Of a stretch of DNA of 45,053 bases, positions 8,514 to 17,191 are shown piece after piece. This DNA comes from Candidatus Komeilibacteria bacterium. GTDB taxonomy: Bacteria; Patescibacteriota; Patescibacteriia; UBA1558; UBA10009. The DNA lies in assembly GCA_026396575.1 (NCBI GenBank), contig JAPLWM010000002.1:1-45053 (forward strand), read 5' to 3'. The first letter of the stretch is position 1. Every line of letters starts with the position of its first letter. Both the position numbers and the translations under genes were made by a program. The notes beneath the pieces were generated by a model. The model had not been told where the DNA came from. It saw only the letters and a list, made by a program, of their open reading frames with translations, and searched no databases.

Positions 8514-9227
8514 ATGAAATTCATTTTAGGCAGAAAAATCAAAATGAGCCAGTTGTTTGCCGCCGATGGCCGGGTAATTCCGGTAACGGTGGTGGAAGCC
8601 GGCCCCTGCCAAATAACACAGGTAAAAGACATTGCCTCCGATGGTTATCGGGCCGTGCAACTTGGTTTTGGCAAAAAAAGGAAATTAACCAAGGCTTTAT
8701 TCGGCCATTTGAAAATTTTTTCCCGCTTCAGGCATTTAAAAGAATTTCGTTTGGACGAAAAACAGGAAGTTAAGCTTGGGCAAACAATTACCGCCGAAGC
8801 TTTTAATTTGGGCGACCGCGTTAAAGTGATGGGCGTTTCCAAAGGCAAGGGCTTTCAGGGCGTGGTTAAACGCTACGGTTTTCACGGCAGCCCCAAAACC
8901 CATGGCCACAAAGACCAATTAAGAATGCCCGGTTCCATCGGTTCCACCGATCCGGCCCACGTTTTTAAAGGCAAAAGAATGGGCGGCCGCATGGGCAACG
9001 ACCAAGTAAGCTTGCCCAACGTGGAAGTGGCTCAAGTTGATGCCGAAAAAAATTTACTTTATTTAAAAGGAGCCGTCCCCGGCGCCACCAACGGTTTGAT
9101 TATTATTTCCGGAGCAGGGGAATTGAAAGAAATTATTAAGGAAGCAAAACATGAAGTTATTCCTGAAGTTAACAAGATAGAACAGTCGGCAGTTGCTTCC
9201 GAAGCAATTAGCGAAGAAACCAAGTAA
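8514..9227 (+). CDS. rplC: Ribosomal protein L3 (uL3)
   Basis: 237 residues. L3 is an early 50S assembly protein near the peptidyl transferase centre. Blocks are GRKIKMSQLFAADGRVIPVTVVEAGP at the N-terminus, GVSKGKGFQGVVKRYGFHG, and PGSIGSTDPAHVFKGKRMGGRMGND. The final 30 residues, acidic and Ala/Ser-rich, extend beyond the family core. rplD starts one base after the stop. Confidence 0.97.
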   Translation: MKFILGRKIKMSQLFAADGRVIPVTVVEAGPCQITQVKDIASDGYRAVQLGFGKKRKLTKALFGHLKIFSRFRHLKEFRLDEKQEVKLGQTITAEAFNLGDRVKVMGVSKGKGFQGVVKRYGFHGSPKTHGHKDQLRMPGSIGSTDPAHVFKGKRMGGRMGNDQVSLPNVEVAQVDAEKNLLYLKGAVPGATNGLIIISGAGELKEIIKEAKHEVIPEVNKIEQSAVASEAISEETK

Positions 9228-9228
9228 T

Positions 9229-9864
9229 ATGGCTAAAGCAAAAGTTTACAATTTGCAGGGCGAAGTGATCAGGGAAGAAGAATTGGATCCCAAGTTTTTT
9301 GATATTAAAGTTAAGCCGGAATTGGTGCAGCTGGCCGTAGAGGCGCAGTTGGCCAACGCCCGCCAGGTTTTGGCCCATACCAAGGGCCGGAGCGAAGTCA
9401 GGGGCGGCGGCAAAAAACCCTGGCGCCAAAAAGGCACCGGCCGGGCCAGGCACGGTTCCACCCGTTCGCCGATCTGGGTGGGCGGCGGCATTACTTTCGG
9501 CCCAACCAACGAGCGCAATTTTGAAAAAGGCATCAATAAGAAGGCCAGAAGAAAGGCCTTGCAAATGGTTTTGGCCGATAAAGCCAATTACAATCATTTG
9601 ATTTTAGTTGAAGATTTAACTTTAAGCGCAGCCAAAACCAAACTTTTGGCGGAGATTTTAAAAAAACTGCCAAGCGGCCAAAAAACCACTTTAATCGCTT
9701 TGGCGAAAAAGAACGAGGAAGTTATGATCGCCGCCAAGAATCTGCCCAAGGTTTTTACCACCGCGGCCGTTAATTTAAGCGTCGTTGATGTTTTAAAATA
9801 CGAATATTTATTAATGCCCGTTAAAGCTTTAAAACAAGTGGTCAGTTTAAACTCAACCGTTTAA
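9229..9864 (+). CDS. rplD: Ribosomal protein L4 (uL4)
   Basis: 211 residues. L4 lines the 50S exit tunnel. The tunnel loop is plain: RSEVRGGGKKPWRQKGTGRARHGS, then SPIWVGGG and FGP. The frame is open back to 9193 inside rplC, but the ATG at 9229 yields the usual L4 start (MAKAKVYNLQGEVIREEEL) right after the rplC stop. The next gene begins four bases after it ends. Confidence 0.96.
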   Translation: MAKAKVYNLQGEVIREEELDPKFFDIKVKPELVQLAVEAQLANARQVLAHTKGRSEVRGGGKKPWRQKGTGRARHGSTRSPIWVGGGITFGPTNERNFEKGINKKARRKALQMVLADKANYNHLILVEDLTLSAAKTKLLAEILKKLPSGQKTTLIALAKKNEEVMIAAKNLPKVFTTAAVNLSVVDVLKYEYLLMPVKALKQVVSLNSTV

Positions 9865-9868
9865 TTAT

Positions 9869-10345
9869 ATGGGCTTATTGGATAAATTCAGAAAAAAAAC
9901 GGATCAGGACAGGTTGCATGCCAAGTCCCAGCTTAAAGCTGACCAAAAAGAAGCAACCGCCAAAGAATTAACTTTGGCCCAGCTTCAGGAAAAGAAAGCC
10001 CAGGCAGCGGAAGATAAAGGCCTGGAAGTTAAAACCGTCAAAGTCAAGAAAGGCGAAACCAAGCGCGCCTCGCAGGTTTTGCTTAAGCCGCTGGTTACCG
10101 AAAAAGGCGCTTACCTCGCTTCGGTTAATAAATATATTTTTGAAGTTTACGGCAGCGCCAATAAAATAGAGATTAAAAAAGCGATCCAGGCGCTTTACGG
10201 CGTGGCGCCGATTAAGGTTAATATCGTTAATACTGCCGGCAAGAACATCCGTTACGGCCGCACTTCGGGCCGGACCAAGGATAAAAAGAAAGCGATTATC
10301 ACTTTAAAAAAAGGCCAGTCGATTCAAGTTTACGAAGGAGTTTAA
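9869..10345 (+). CDS. rplW: Ribosomal protein L23 (uL23) with a long charged N-terminal extension
   Basis: 158 residues, against about 95-100 in most bacteria. The conserved domain starts around residue 67 (ASQVLLKPLVTEKGAYLASVNKYIFEVYGSANKIEIKKAIQALYGV) and ends with the usual basic RTSGRTKDKKKAIITL loop. Residues 1-65 are rich in Lys, Gln and Ala, probably a free helix at the tunnel exit where L23 docks trigger factor and SRP. rplB follows two bases later. Confidence 0.95.
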   Translation: MGLLDKFRKKTDQDRLHAKSQLKADQKEATAKELTLAQLQEKKAQAAEDKGLEVKTVKVKKGETKRASQVLLKPLVTEKGAYLASVNKYIFEVYGSANKIEIKKAIQALYGVAPIKVNIVNTAGKNIRYGRTSGRTKDKKKAIITLKKGQSIQVYEGV

Positions 10346-10347
10346 AT

Positions 10348-11193
10348 ATGGCAATAAAAATTTACAAACCAACCACCCCGGGCCGCCGGCAAACCTCCGT
10401 CATCAAGGTTAAGTACTTGGACAAGGTTAAACCGTATAAGCAGCTTTTGATTGCCAAAAAAAATATGGCCGGCCGGACCAATACCGGCAACATTACGGTG
10501 CGGCATCAGGGCGGCGGTGAAAAAAACATGATTCGCCAGATCGATTTTAAGCGCGACCGTTTTGATATTCCGGCTAAAGTTGTTTCTTTGGAATACGATC
10601 CCAACCGCAACGCCCATATTGCCTTGGTCATGTACGCGGACGGCGAACGCCGCTATATTATCGCTCCGGAAGGTTTGCGCCAGGGCATGACCGTGATCAG
10701 CTCCAAAAAAGAGTTTCAGCCGCAATTGGGCAACTGTTTTCCTTTAGGATTGATTCCGCCCGGCACCATGGTGCATAACGTGGAATTGGTTCCCGGCAAA
10801 GGCGGAGTTTTAGGCCGAGCCGCTGGCAACGGTTTAACTATTCAAGTAATTGAAGGCGATTATGCCCAGGTAAAAATGCCTTCCAGCGAAGTCCGCTTGA
10901 TTCCCAAAACCTGTTTGGCTACCGTTGGCCAGGTTAGCAATATTGATTTCAGAAATATCCGCTGGGGCAAAGCCGGCCGGATGAGGCACCGCGGCATCAG
11001 GCCCACTGTTAGAGGAAAGGTCATGAATCCGGTAGATCATCCCCATGGCGGCGGCGAAGGCCACAACCCGGTCGGTTTAAAAAGAGGCCCGATGAACATT
11101 TACGGCAAAAAGGCTTTGGGCGTAAAAACCCGCAATACCCATAAGTTTTCCGGCAAATTAATCATTAGCCGCCGTAAAGGCAGAGTTAATTAA
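10348..11193 (+). CDS. rplB: Ribosomal protein L2 (uL2)
   Basis: 281 residues, normal length. L2 is needed for subunit joining and peptidyl transfer. Blocks are [56 protein letters not shown], and the near-universal [20 protein letters not shown] with the conserved active-site His. It is followed by rpsS, as in the standard S10 operon. Confidence 0.98.
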   Translation: MAIKIYKPTTPGRRQTSVIKVKYLDKVKPYKQLLIAKKNMAGRTNTGNITVRHQGGGEKNMIRQIDFKRDRFDIPAKVVSLEYDPNRNAHIALVMYADGERRYIIAPEGLRQGMTVISSKKEFQPQLGNCFPLGLIPPGTMVHNVELVPGKGGVLGRAAGNGLTIQVIEGDYAQVKMPSSEVRLIPKTCLATVGQVSNIDFRNIRWGKAGRMRHRGIRPTVRGKVMNPVDHPHGGGEGHNPVGLKRGPMNIYGKKALGVKTRNTHKFSGKLIISRRKGRVN

Positions 11194-11207
11194 AAATTCC
11201 ATTATTT

Positions 11208-11492
11208 ATGTCAAGAAGTTTAAAAAAAGGCCCCTGGCTTGATCCGAAATTGATGAAAAAAATCGGCAAGTTAAGGATTGGCGACAAAACCGTTATTAAA
11301 ACCTGGGCCCGCGCTTCCACCATTACTCCGGAAATGGTCGGTTTTACCATTGCCGTGCATAATGGCAAGGATCATTTGCCCGTTTATGTGGTGGAAAACA
11401 TGGTCGGCCATAAATTGGGCGAATTCGCGCCCACCAGAAAATTCGTGGTTCATGGCGGCAAGATGGCCAAGGAACAAGCCAAAGAAGCGTAA
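11208..11492 (+). CDS. rpsS: Ribosomal protein S19 (uS19)
   Basis: 94 residues. S19 pairs with S13 in the 30S head. It starts [19 protein letters not shown] and ends with [21 protein letters not shown], both family signatures. There is no unusual extension. It lies between rplB and rplV, in the normal order. Confidence 0.97.
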   Translation: MSRSLKKGPWLDPKLMKKIGKLRIGDKTVIKTWARASTITPEMVGFTIAVHNGKDHLPVYVVENMVGHKLGEFAPTRKFVVHGGKMAKEQAKEA

Positions 11493-11510
11493 AATTTTTA
11501 AAACAAGTTT

Positions 11511-12077
11511 ATGAAACTTAAAAATAAAACCAACGAGCCGACAGTTAAAGAGGCAGGCCAGGCTAAGGCTAAGCCGGGTATTTTAGCTGCGGAAAATACG
11601 GCTAAAATCAAACCGGGCAAAGCCGTTGTTTCGGAATGCCGCGCCAGCGCCCGCTTTTTAAAAGTTTCACCGCGCAAGGTTAAGTTGGTCATTGACGAGC
11701 TAAAGGGCCGCGGGGTTATGGAAGCTTTAAATTTATTGCAGCATCTTAATAAAGGTTCGGTGCCGCTGGTGGTTAAACTGTTGAATTCGGCCATTGCCAA
11801 TGCGGAAAATAATTTTAAATTAAAAAAGGAAGATTTGTATATTAAGCATATCGTGGCCAATCAAGGCCCGGTTTTAAAGCGTTTTCGGCCGGCGGCTTTT
11901 GGCACGGCGCACGGCATTATCAAGCGGACCACTCATCTGGATCTAGTATTAGCCGTTCGTTCAGATGCAGGGGTGGATTTAAAATCCGCCCATAAGAAAA
12001 AAGGGATTTTTCAAAAAAAGGTAGGAGCGGATTTCAAATCTGCCCGGGATAAGAATATTTTAACCAGTAAAGATTAA
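11511..12077 (+). CDS. rplV: Ribosomal protein L22 (uL22) with N- and C-terminal extensions
   Basis: 188 residues, against about 110 normally. The core (about residues 41-148) has ASARFLKVSPRKVKLVIDELKGR, AIANAENNF and the tunnel-loop end, RFRPAAFGTAHGIIKRTTHLDLVL. An Ala/Lys-rich stretch of about 40 residues comes first. The tail after about residue 149 holds two copies of a repeat, GVDLKSA and GADFKSA, encoded by palindromic DNA at 11971-11991 and 12025-12044. The tail therefore looks like inserted repeat DNA read in frame. The stop is seven bases before rpsC. Confidence 0.95.
   Translation: MKLKNKTNEPTVKEAGQAKAKPGILAAENTAKIKPGKAVVSECRASARFLKVSPRKVKLVIDELKGRGVMEALNLLQHLNKGSVPLVVKLLNSAIANAENNFKLKKEDLYIKHIVANQGPVLKRFRPAAFGTAHGIIKRTTHLDLVLAVRSDAGVDLKSAHKKKGIFQKKVGADFKSARDKNILTSKD
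11971..12044. repeat. Two copies of a short palindromic repeat inside rplV
   Basis: GGGTGGATTT/AAATCCGCCC at 11971-11991 and GAGCGGATTT/AAATCTGCCC at 12025-12044 share the core GGATTTnAAATCNGCCC. Both read in frame and give G(V/A)DLKSA-like peptides. The same peptide arises in other genomes wherever this kind of dispersed repeat enters genes (recollection, not checked). Confidence 0.6.
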
Positions 12078-12083
12078 TTTAAC

Positions 12084-12752
12084 ATGGGACACAAAGTTAA
12101 TCCAAAAGGTTTCCGTTTGGGCCAAAGCATTACCTGGTCTTCGCGTTGGTTTTCCAAGAAAAAATATCCGGAAATGCTTCGGGAAGATATTTTAATTAAG
12201 AAATTCTTGGCTGTCAAGTTAAAAGAAGCGGTGCTGGATAAAATCGATATCGAAAGAACGCCGGCGGAAATTACCATTATTATCACTGCCGCTCGGCCGG
12301 GCGTAATTATCGGCCGCGGCGGAGCCGGCATTGAAGAAATCAAGAAGGCGGTCAGTGAAAAATTTTTAAAAAACGTCAAGCAGAACGTTAAGGTTAATAT
12401 TCAGGAAGTTGATAATCCCAATTTATCCGCGCCGGCCATTATTCATTTTATTATCGCCGATATCGAAAAGCGCATGCCTTTCAGGAGGGTGATGAAGCAA
12501 TCCATTGAGCGGGTAAAAAAAGCCGGCGCTTTGGGCGTTAAGGTTAGAATCAGCGGCCGTTTGAACGGCGCGGAAATCGCCCGGACCGAAACCTTGTCGG
12601 AAGGCAAAGTTCCTTTGCATACTTTAAGGGCCAATATCGATTATTCCCGCGGCACCGCCCGCACCACTTACGGTGCGATTGGCGTTAAGGTTTGGATTTA
12701 TAAAGGCGAAGTTTTTGAAAAAACAGTTAAACAAGAATCAATCACCAAATAA
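12084..12752 (+). CDS. rpsC: Ribosomal protein S3 (uS3)
   Basis: 222 residues. S3 forms the mRNA entry site of the 30S subunit. It starts [13 protein letters not shown]. The KH domain shows the [18 protein letters not shown] motif (about residue 74). The C-terminal domain has [13 protein letters not shown] and the [10 protein letters not shown] block. rplP starts one base after its stop. Confidence 0.97.
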   Translation: MGHKVNPKGFRLGQSITWSSRWFSKKKYPEMLREDILIKKFLAVKLKEAVLDKIDIERTPAEITIIITAARPGVIIGRGGAGIEEIKKAVSEKFLKNVKQNVKVNIQEVDNPNLSAPAIIHFIIADIEKRMPFRRVMKQSIERVKKAGALGVKVRISGRLNGAEIARTETLSEGKVPLHTLRANIDYSRGTARTTYGAIGVKVWIYKGEVFEKTVKQESITK

Positions 12753-12753
12753 T

Positions 12754-13170
12754 ATGCTGGCTCCCAAGAAAGTAAAACATCGAAAATGGCACCGCACTGA
12801 CCAAATCCGGGGCAAGGCCGCCCGTAAGAACACCCTTAATTTCGGTTCTTACGGCTTAAAGGCCATTACTGCCGGCTGGATTTCTTCCAGGCAGATCGAA
12901 GCCACCAGGCGCGTTTTAACCCGTTACACCCAGCATGGCGGCAAAGTTTGGATCAGGATTTTTCCGGATAAGCCCATGACCATTAAAGGCGCCGAAACCC
13001 CTATGGGCAAAGGCAAGGGCGCGGTTGATCATTATGTGGCCGTAGTCCACGCCGGCACGATTTTGTTTGAAATGGACGGCGTTACCAGGGAAGAAGCGGC
13101 CGAAGCCGTTAAGCTTTCCAGCTACAAATTGCCGGTTAAATGCAAGTTTATTTCCAAAGAAATCAATTAA
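12754..13170 (+). CDS. rplP: Ribosomal protein L16 (uL16)
   Basis: 138 residues, normal length. L16 stabilises tRNA in the 50S A site. Blocks are [58 protein letters not shown] and [23 protein letters not shown]. The frame is open back to 12673 inside rpsC, but the ATG at 12754 gives the standard N-terminus. Confidence 0.97.
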   Translation: MLAPKKVKHRKWHRTDQIRGKAARKNTLNFGSYGLKAITAGWISSRQIEATRRVLTRYTQHGGKVWIRIFPDKPMTIKGAETPMGKGKGAVDHYVAVVHAGTILFEMDGVTREEAAEAVKLSSYKLPVKCKFISKEIN

Positions 13171-13174
13171 TCAT

Positions 13175-13357
13175 ATGGAGTTTAAAGAATTACAAGCCAA
13201 ATCCAAAGCCGAACTGGCCAAGCTGGCCCAAGAGATGCGGGAAAAAGTCCGCGGTTTCCGTTTTAGCGTTTCGGCCAAGCAGTTAAAAAATTTAAGGGAA
13301 ATCCGGTCGGCTAAAAAAGAATTGGCCCAGATTTTAACTTTATTGAATAAGCAATAA
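13175..13357 (+). CDS. rpmC: Ribosomal protein L29 (uL29)
   Basis: 60 residues: two helices typical of L29, which sits at the tunnel exit next to L23. The ATG at 13175 starts MEFKELQAKSKAELAKLAQEM. The second helix contains NLREIRSAKKELAQILTLL, matching the family's RxxKKxIARxxT pattern in position. It lies in the usual slot between rplP and rpsQ. Confidence 0.92.
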   Translation: MEFKELQAKSKAELAKLAQEMREKVRGFRFSVSAKQLKNLREIRSAKKELAQILTLLNKQ

Positions 13358-13362
13358 TTTAT

Positions 13363-13617
13363 ATGCCCAGCGCAGCCAAGAAAATTATCAGAAAACTTAC
13401 CGGTACCGTGGTTTCCGTGGCCATGAATAAAACCGCCATTGTCAGGGTGGATCGCCAGCTGACCAATAAAAAGTACGGCAAGAAATACAAAGTCAGCAAG
13501 CGCTACAAATGCCATGACGAGCATAACGAATGCAAGTTGGGCGAAGTAGCGGAGTTAATGGCTTGCCGCCCGATATCTAAAGATAAAAGATGGCGGATTG
13601 CCAGCAAGATTAAATAA
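13363..13617 (+). CDS. rpsQ: Ribosomal protein S17 (uS17)
   Basis: 84 residues. A primary 16S binder with an OB fold. It shows [21 protein letters not shown], the [21 protein letters not shown] block and the closing [15 protein letters not shown]. The three cysteines are not a zinc motif. Confidence 0.96.
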   Translation: MPSAAKKIIRKLTGTVVSVAMNKTAIVRVDRQLTNKKYGKKYKVSKRYKCHDEHNECKLGEVAELMACRPISKDKRWRIASKIK

Positions 13618-13643
13618 TAATCAGTGGATTAGCCAAAAGAAGT

Positions 13644-14015
13644 ATGATTCAAATGAGAACCATGTTAGCCGTAGCCGATAACAGCGGGGCCAAACTCTTG
13701 CAGTGTATTAAGGTTATCGGCGGTTACAGGCGGCGCTATGCCCAAATCGGCGATATTATCATTGTGGCCATTAAGGCGGCCCAGCCCCATTCGTTGGTGC
13801 AAAAAGGCCAAGTGGCCCAAGCCGTTATTGTCAGGCAAAGAAAAGAAATCAAGCGCCCCGACGGCTCTTACATCAGATTCGACGACAACGCCGCGGTTAT
13901 TGTTGATCCCAAATCTTTGGATCCCAAAGGCACCAGGATTTTCGGGCCGGTGGCCAGAGAACTTAGGGCCAAAGGCTTTACTAAAATTATTTCCTTGGCC
14001 CCGGAAGTTTTGTAA
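13644..14015 (+). CDS. rplN: Ribosomal protein L14 (uL14)
   Basis: 123 residues, normal length. L14 contacts 16S rRNA in bridge B8 and the silencing factor RsfS. Blocks are [24 protein letters not shown], the [25 protein letters not shown] stretch and [13 protein letters not shown]. It starts the classic spc gene order here. Confidence 0.97.
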   Translation: MIQMRTMLAVADNSGAKLLQCIKVIGGYRRRYAQIGDIIIVAIKAAQPHSLVQKGQVAQAVIVRQRKEIKRPDGSYIRFDDNAAVIVDPKSLDPKGTRIFGPVARELRAKGFTKIISLAPEVL

Positions 14016-14029
14016 TAATATTTAATAAT

Positions 14030-14338
14030 ATGAAGATAAAAAAAGGCGACACCGTAAAAATTATAGCCGGCAAGGATAACGGCAAAACCGGCAAAATCAC
14101 CCAGGTTTTTACCACTTTAAATAAAGTAGTGGTTGAAGGTTTAAATATCCATTTTAGGAATTTAAAGCCCAGGCGCCAGGGCGAAAAAGGCCAGCGGATC
14201 GAATATTCCTCGCCGATTAATGTTTCCAACGTGATGCTGCTTGATCCCAGGACTGCTCAAGCCACCCGCATTGGTTTTAAAACCCTGGAATCTGGCGAAA
14301 AAGTCAGGATTTCCAAAAAATCAGGGGAAGTCATTTAA
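14030..14338 (+). CDS. rplX: Ribosomal protein L24 (uL24)
   Basis: 102 residues, full length. This is a KOW-domain protein that initiates 50S assembly. The KOW motif is KKGDTVKIIAGKDNGKTGKI (residues 3-22), followed by VVEGLNIHFRNLKPRRQGEKG. The C-terminus is RIGFKTLESGEKVRISKKSGEVI. The adjacent rplE ATG follows 31 bases later. Confidence 0.96.
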   Translation: MKIKKGDTVKIIAGKDNGKTGKITQVFTTLNKVVVEGLNIHFRNLKPRRQGEKGQRIEYSSPINVSNVMLLDPRTAQATRIGFKTLESGEKVRISKKSGEVI

Positions 14339-14369
14339 AGCAATTAATCAAAGAATCAATAAATCAAGT

Positions 14370-14918
14370 ATGAGTATAAGTTTAAGAGAAAAATATCAAA
14401 AAGAAGTAGCCGCCAAGATGCAGAAAGATTTTGGCTATACCAATGCTTTGGCTGTGCCTAAGATTCTTAAAGTTACCCTTAACGTGGGCATCGGCAAAGG
14501 CAAGGATGATCCCAAGGTGGCCGAAACCGCCGAAAACACCTTAAAAAGAATCAGCGGCCAGGCGCCAGTTTACACTTTGTCCAAAAAATCCATTTCCGCT
14601 TTTAAAGTCAGAGAAGGCATGAAAGTCGGCTTAAAAGTAACTTTAAGGGGCAAGCGCATGTGGGATTTTTTGGAAAAATTAATTGGCGTAACTTTGCCCC
14701 GGGTTAGGGATTTTAGGGGCCTGGATCCTAAAAATATCGATACCACCGGCAACTTGAATCTGGGCTTTAAAGAGCATTTGGTTTTTCCGGAAATTAAATC
14801 GGACGAAGTGGAGCGTTTGCACGGTTTGGAACTGGCCATTACCACCACCGCTAAAAACAAAGCCATCGCCTTGGCTTTATTTAAGTATTTAGGCTTTCCT
14901 TTTAAAGAAAACAATTAA
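14370..14918 (+). CDS. rplE: Ribosomal protein L5 (uL5)
   Basis: 182 residues. L5 binds 5S rRNA and contacts P-site tRNA. Blocks are [14 protein letters not shown], the [29 protein letters not shown] stretch, and [20 protein letters not shown]. The frame is open back to 14241 in rplX, but the ATG at 14370 gives the normal start ([10 protein letters not shown]). Confidence 0.97.
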   Translation: MSISLREKYQKEVAAKMQKDFGYTNALAVPKILKVTLNVGIGKGKDDPKVAETAENTLKRISGQAPVYTLSKKSISAFKVREGMKVGLKVTLRGKRMWDFLEKLIGVTLPRVRDFRGLDPKNIDTTGNLNLGFKEHLVFPEIKSDEVERLHGLELAITTTAKNKAIALALFKYLGFPFKENN

Positions 14919-14920
14919 TT

Positions 14921-15106
14921 ATGGCAACTACAGCAAGAATCAACAAATCGAATAAAACGCCGAAATTTTCCACCAGAATAGTGCGGCGCTGTTGGCGCTG
15001 CGGCCGCAACCGGGGTTATATGAGAAAGTTTAAATTATGCCGGATTTGTTTCAGGGAATTGGCCAGTAAAGGCGATATTCCCGGCGTGACCAAATCCAGC
15101 TGGTAA
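14921..15106 (+). CDS. rpsZ: Ribosomal protein S14, zinc-binding type Z (uS14)
   Basis: 61 residues, the short type Z form with a full zinc ribbon: CWRCGRNRG (CxxC), then 13 residues on, CRICF. The end is [11 protein letters not shown], as in the family. This is the C+ paralogue found in Gram-positives and CPR, rather than the longer proteobacterial C- form. It starts two bases after rplE ends. Confidence 0.97.
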   Translation: MATTARINKSNKTPKFSTRIVRRCWRCGRNRGYMRKFKLCRICFRELASKGDIPGVTKSSW

Positions 15107-15150
15107 ATTATTATTAATAAATTAAAAATTTTAAATTTCCAATTTAAATT

Positions 15151-15546
15151 ATGATGACCGATCCCATCGCCGACATGCTAACCAGAGTCAGGAATGCCTT
15201 AGCCGTTTCCAAAGCCGAGGTGGTTTTGCCGTTTTCCAAAATCAAATATGAAGTTGCCAAAATTTTAAAAAAAGAAGGTTATTTGAGCGAAGCGGAAAAA
15301 GTGGAGGAGCAGTTTCCGCCCGTTTTAAAGCTGGTTTTAAAGTATAACGCCAATGCCGCTCCGGCCATTACTCACATTAAGCGCATCAGCAAGCCGGGCC
15401 GCCGCGTTTACCTGTCTTGCGAAAACCTGCCTTATGTTTTAAATGATTTAGGCATCGCCGTTTTATCAACTTCCAAAGGCGTCATGACCAATAAGCAGGC
15501 CCGCCGCGCCAAAATCGGCGGCGAATATATTTGCGAAGTTTGGTAA
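15151..15546 (+). CDS. rpsH: Ribosomal protein S8 (uS8)
   Basis: 131 residues. S8 binds the centre of 16S rRNA and in other bacteria represses the spc operon. The family starts TDPIADMLTRVRNA, as here. The C-terminal RNA-binding part has RISKPGRRVYLSCENLP, GIAVLSTSKGVMTNKQARR and the last GGEYICEVW. Confidence 0.97.
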   Translation: MMTDPIADMLTRVRNALAVSKAEVVLPFSKIKYEVAKILKKEGYLSEAEKVEEQFPPVLKLVLKYNANAAPAITHIKRISKPGRRVYLSCENLPYVLNDLGIAVLSTSKGVMTNKQARRAKIGGEYICEVW

Positions 15547-15589
15547 ATACTACCAATTATGAATTAATTACGAATTTACTAATAAAGAT

Positions 15590-16141
15590 ATGTCAAGAAT
15601 AGGGAAAAAACCAATTAATATCCCAGCCGGAGTAAATGTAACAATTGCCGGCAATTCAGTTACCGTTAAGGGGCCGAAAGGAGAATTAACCCAGGTTATT
15701 CATCCTTTGATTAAGTTGGAACAAGCGGGCGACGAGTTGAATGTTTTGGTCGGCAAGCCGGAAGACAAGCAGCAGAAATCCTTATGGGGCCTGTCCCGTA
15801 CCTTAATTAACAATATGGTCTTGGGCGTAACCGCCGGTTTTTCCAAGAAATTGGAAATTAACGGCATCGGCTTTAAGGCGGCGGTAACCGGCGATAAATT
15901 GCTTTTAAACGTGGGTTTTTCCCATGCCGTTAATTACGAGATTCCCCGTGGCATTCAAATCAGCGTGGATAAGAACCTGATTATCGTTTCCGGCATTGCC
16001 AAGCAGCAAGTGGGCCAAGCGGCCGCCGAAATCAGGGCGATTAAGAAACCGGAGCCCTATAAAGGCAAAGGCATTAAATATCTTGACGAAGTAATCAGGC
16101 GCAAAGCCGGCAAGGTGGTTAAAGGCGCCGCCGCTTCCTAA
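15590..16141 (+). CDS. rplF: Ribosomal protein L6 (uL6)
   Basis: 183 residues, two similar domains. It starts MSRIGKKPINIPAGVNVTI. The second domain ends with the L6 signature RAIKKPEPYKGKGIKYLDEVIRRKAGKV. L6 sits near the factor-binding site of the 50S subunit. No extension is seen. Confidence 0.97.
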   Translation: MSRIGKKPINIPAGVNVTIAGNSVTVKGPKGELTQVIHPLIKLEQAGDELNVLVGKPEDKQQKSLWGLSRTLINNMVLGVTAGFSKKLEINGIGFKAAVTGDKLLLNVGFSHAVNYEIPRGIQISVDKNLIIVSGIAKQQVGQAAAEIRAIKKPEPYKGKGIKYLDEVIRRKAGKVVKGAAAS

Positions 16142-16155
16142 ATTTCATTAAATCT

Positions 16156-16509
16156 ATGAAAGATTCAAGCAAACTGAAAAATAAATTAAGAGCCCGCCGG
16201 GTAATTAGGGTCAGGTCCCGGATTTTCGGCACAGCGGTTAAACCCCGTTTGGCGGTTTTTAAAAGTTTAAAGCATTTATCGGTTCAAGCGATTAACGATG
16301 AGAGCGGCAAAACTTTGGCCAGCGCCAGCGACCGCGAAGTTAAAGGCGAAACCAAATTGCTGGCGGCCAAAGCTTTAGGCGAGGCCATGGCTAAAAAATT
16401 GGCGGCTCAAGGCCTAACCGCCGGAGTTTTTGACAAGCGCCATTATAAATACCACGGCTTGGTTAAGGCGGTTGCCGAAGGTTTAAGAGCAGGGAATTTA
16501 AAAATTTAA
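16156..16509 (+). CDS. rplR: Ribosomal protein L18 (uL18)
   Basis: 117 residues. L18 brings 5S rRNA into the 50S subunit. The core shows RLAVFKSLKHLSVQAINDESGKTLASAS, the long helical stretch with AKALGEAMAKKLAAQG, and VFDKRHYKYHGLVKAVAEGLRAGNL. The order rplF-rplR-rpsE is standard. rpsE begins seven bases later. Confidence 0.96.
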   Translation: MKDSSKLKNKLRARRVIRVRSRIFGTAVKPRLAVFKSLKHLSVQAINDESGKTLASASDREVKGETKLLAAKALGEAMAKKLAAQGLTAGVFDKRHYKYHGLVKAVAEGLRAGNLKI

Positions 16510-16516
16510 AACTTAT

Positions 16517-17182
16517 ATGGCAAAAGAAGGCAGAAATAACAATAAGGGCGGTTTTAAAGGCAAAGTCCAACCGGAATTTGAGCAGGTGATTGTGGATTTG
16601 GCTCGGGTTACCAGGGTAATGGCCGGCGGCAAGCGCATGCGTTTTAGGGCTTGCGTGGCTTTGGGCGATCGGCGCGGCCGGGTGGGTTGGGGCGTGGCCA
16701 AGGGCGCGGATGTGGCAATTGCCGTAAATAAAGCCGTTAGCAAGGGCAAGAAAAACATGATTAAAGTTCGGCTGATTAACGAAACCATCCCCCATAAAAT
16801 AGAGGCCAAGTTCAAGTCGGCCAAGGTAATGCTTAAGCCGGCGGTTAAGGGCACCGGCATTATTGCCGGCGGCTCGGTCAGGAATATTTTGGAACTGGCG
16901 GGCGTGCCCAATATTTACGGCAAAATTTTAGGCCGGTCCAATAATAAAATCAATAATATTCAGGCCACTTTTTTGGCCTTGGCGGGTTTAAAATATCCGG
17001 CCGAAGCAGCGGTGGAAAACAAGATTGAAGAAATTAAAGAAGAGCTGAAGCCCGAGGATTTAATTAAAGATGAAGAGCTGGAAGAAGAGCAGAAGAAATT
17101 ATTAAAGAAAGCGGGGCTGGAAGACGCCCTAACTGTGGGTTTGGCTACTTTAAAGCCGGCCAGAAAGGGTTTTAAAATTTAA
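16517..17182 (+). CDS. rpsE: Ribosomal protein S5 (uS5) with a C-terminal extension
   Basis: 221 residues, against about 166 normally. The double-stranded RNA-binding domain (about residues 15-80) shows VTRVMAGGKRMRFRACVALGDRRGRVGWGVAKG. The second domain has KPAVKGTGIIAGGSVRNILELAGVPN. After the normal end at about residue 160 there are about 55 acidic, Glu/Leu/Lys-rich residues, probably helical. No rpmD (L30) follows, which is typical of CPR genomes. Confidence 0.96.
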   Translation: MAKEGRNNNKGGFKGKVQPEFEQVIVDLARVTRVMAGGKRMRFRACVALGDRRGRVGWGVAKGADVAIAVNKAVSKGKKNMIKVRLINETIPHKIEAKFKSAKVMLKPAVKGTGIIAGGSVRNILELAGVPNIYGKILGRSNNKINNIQATFLALAGLKYPAEAAVENKIEEIKEELKPEDLIKDEELEEEQKKLLKKAGLEDALTVGLATLKPARKGFKI

Positions 17183-17191
17183 AACACGCTT

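Noticed and set aside
8450..8773. A plus-strand frame overlapping the rplC start
   Set aside because: It reads rplC in another frame and begins in the palindrome-like gap; no known domain.
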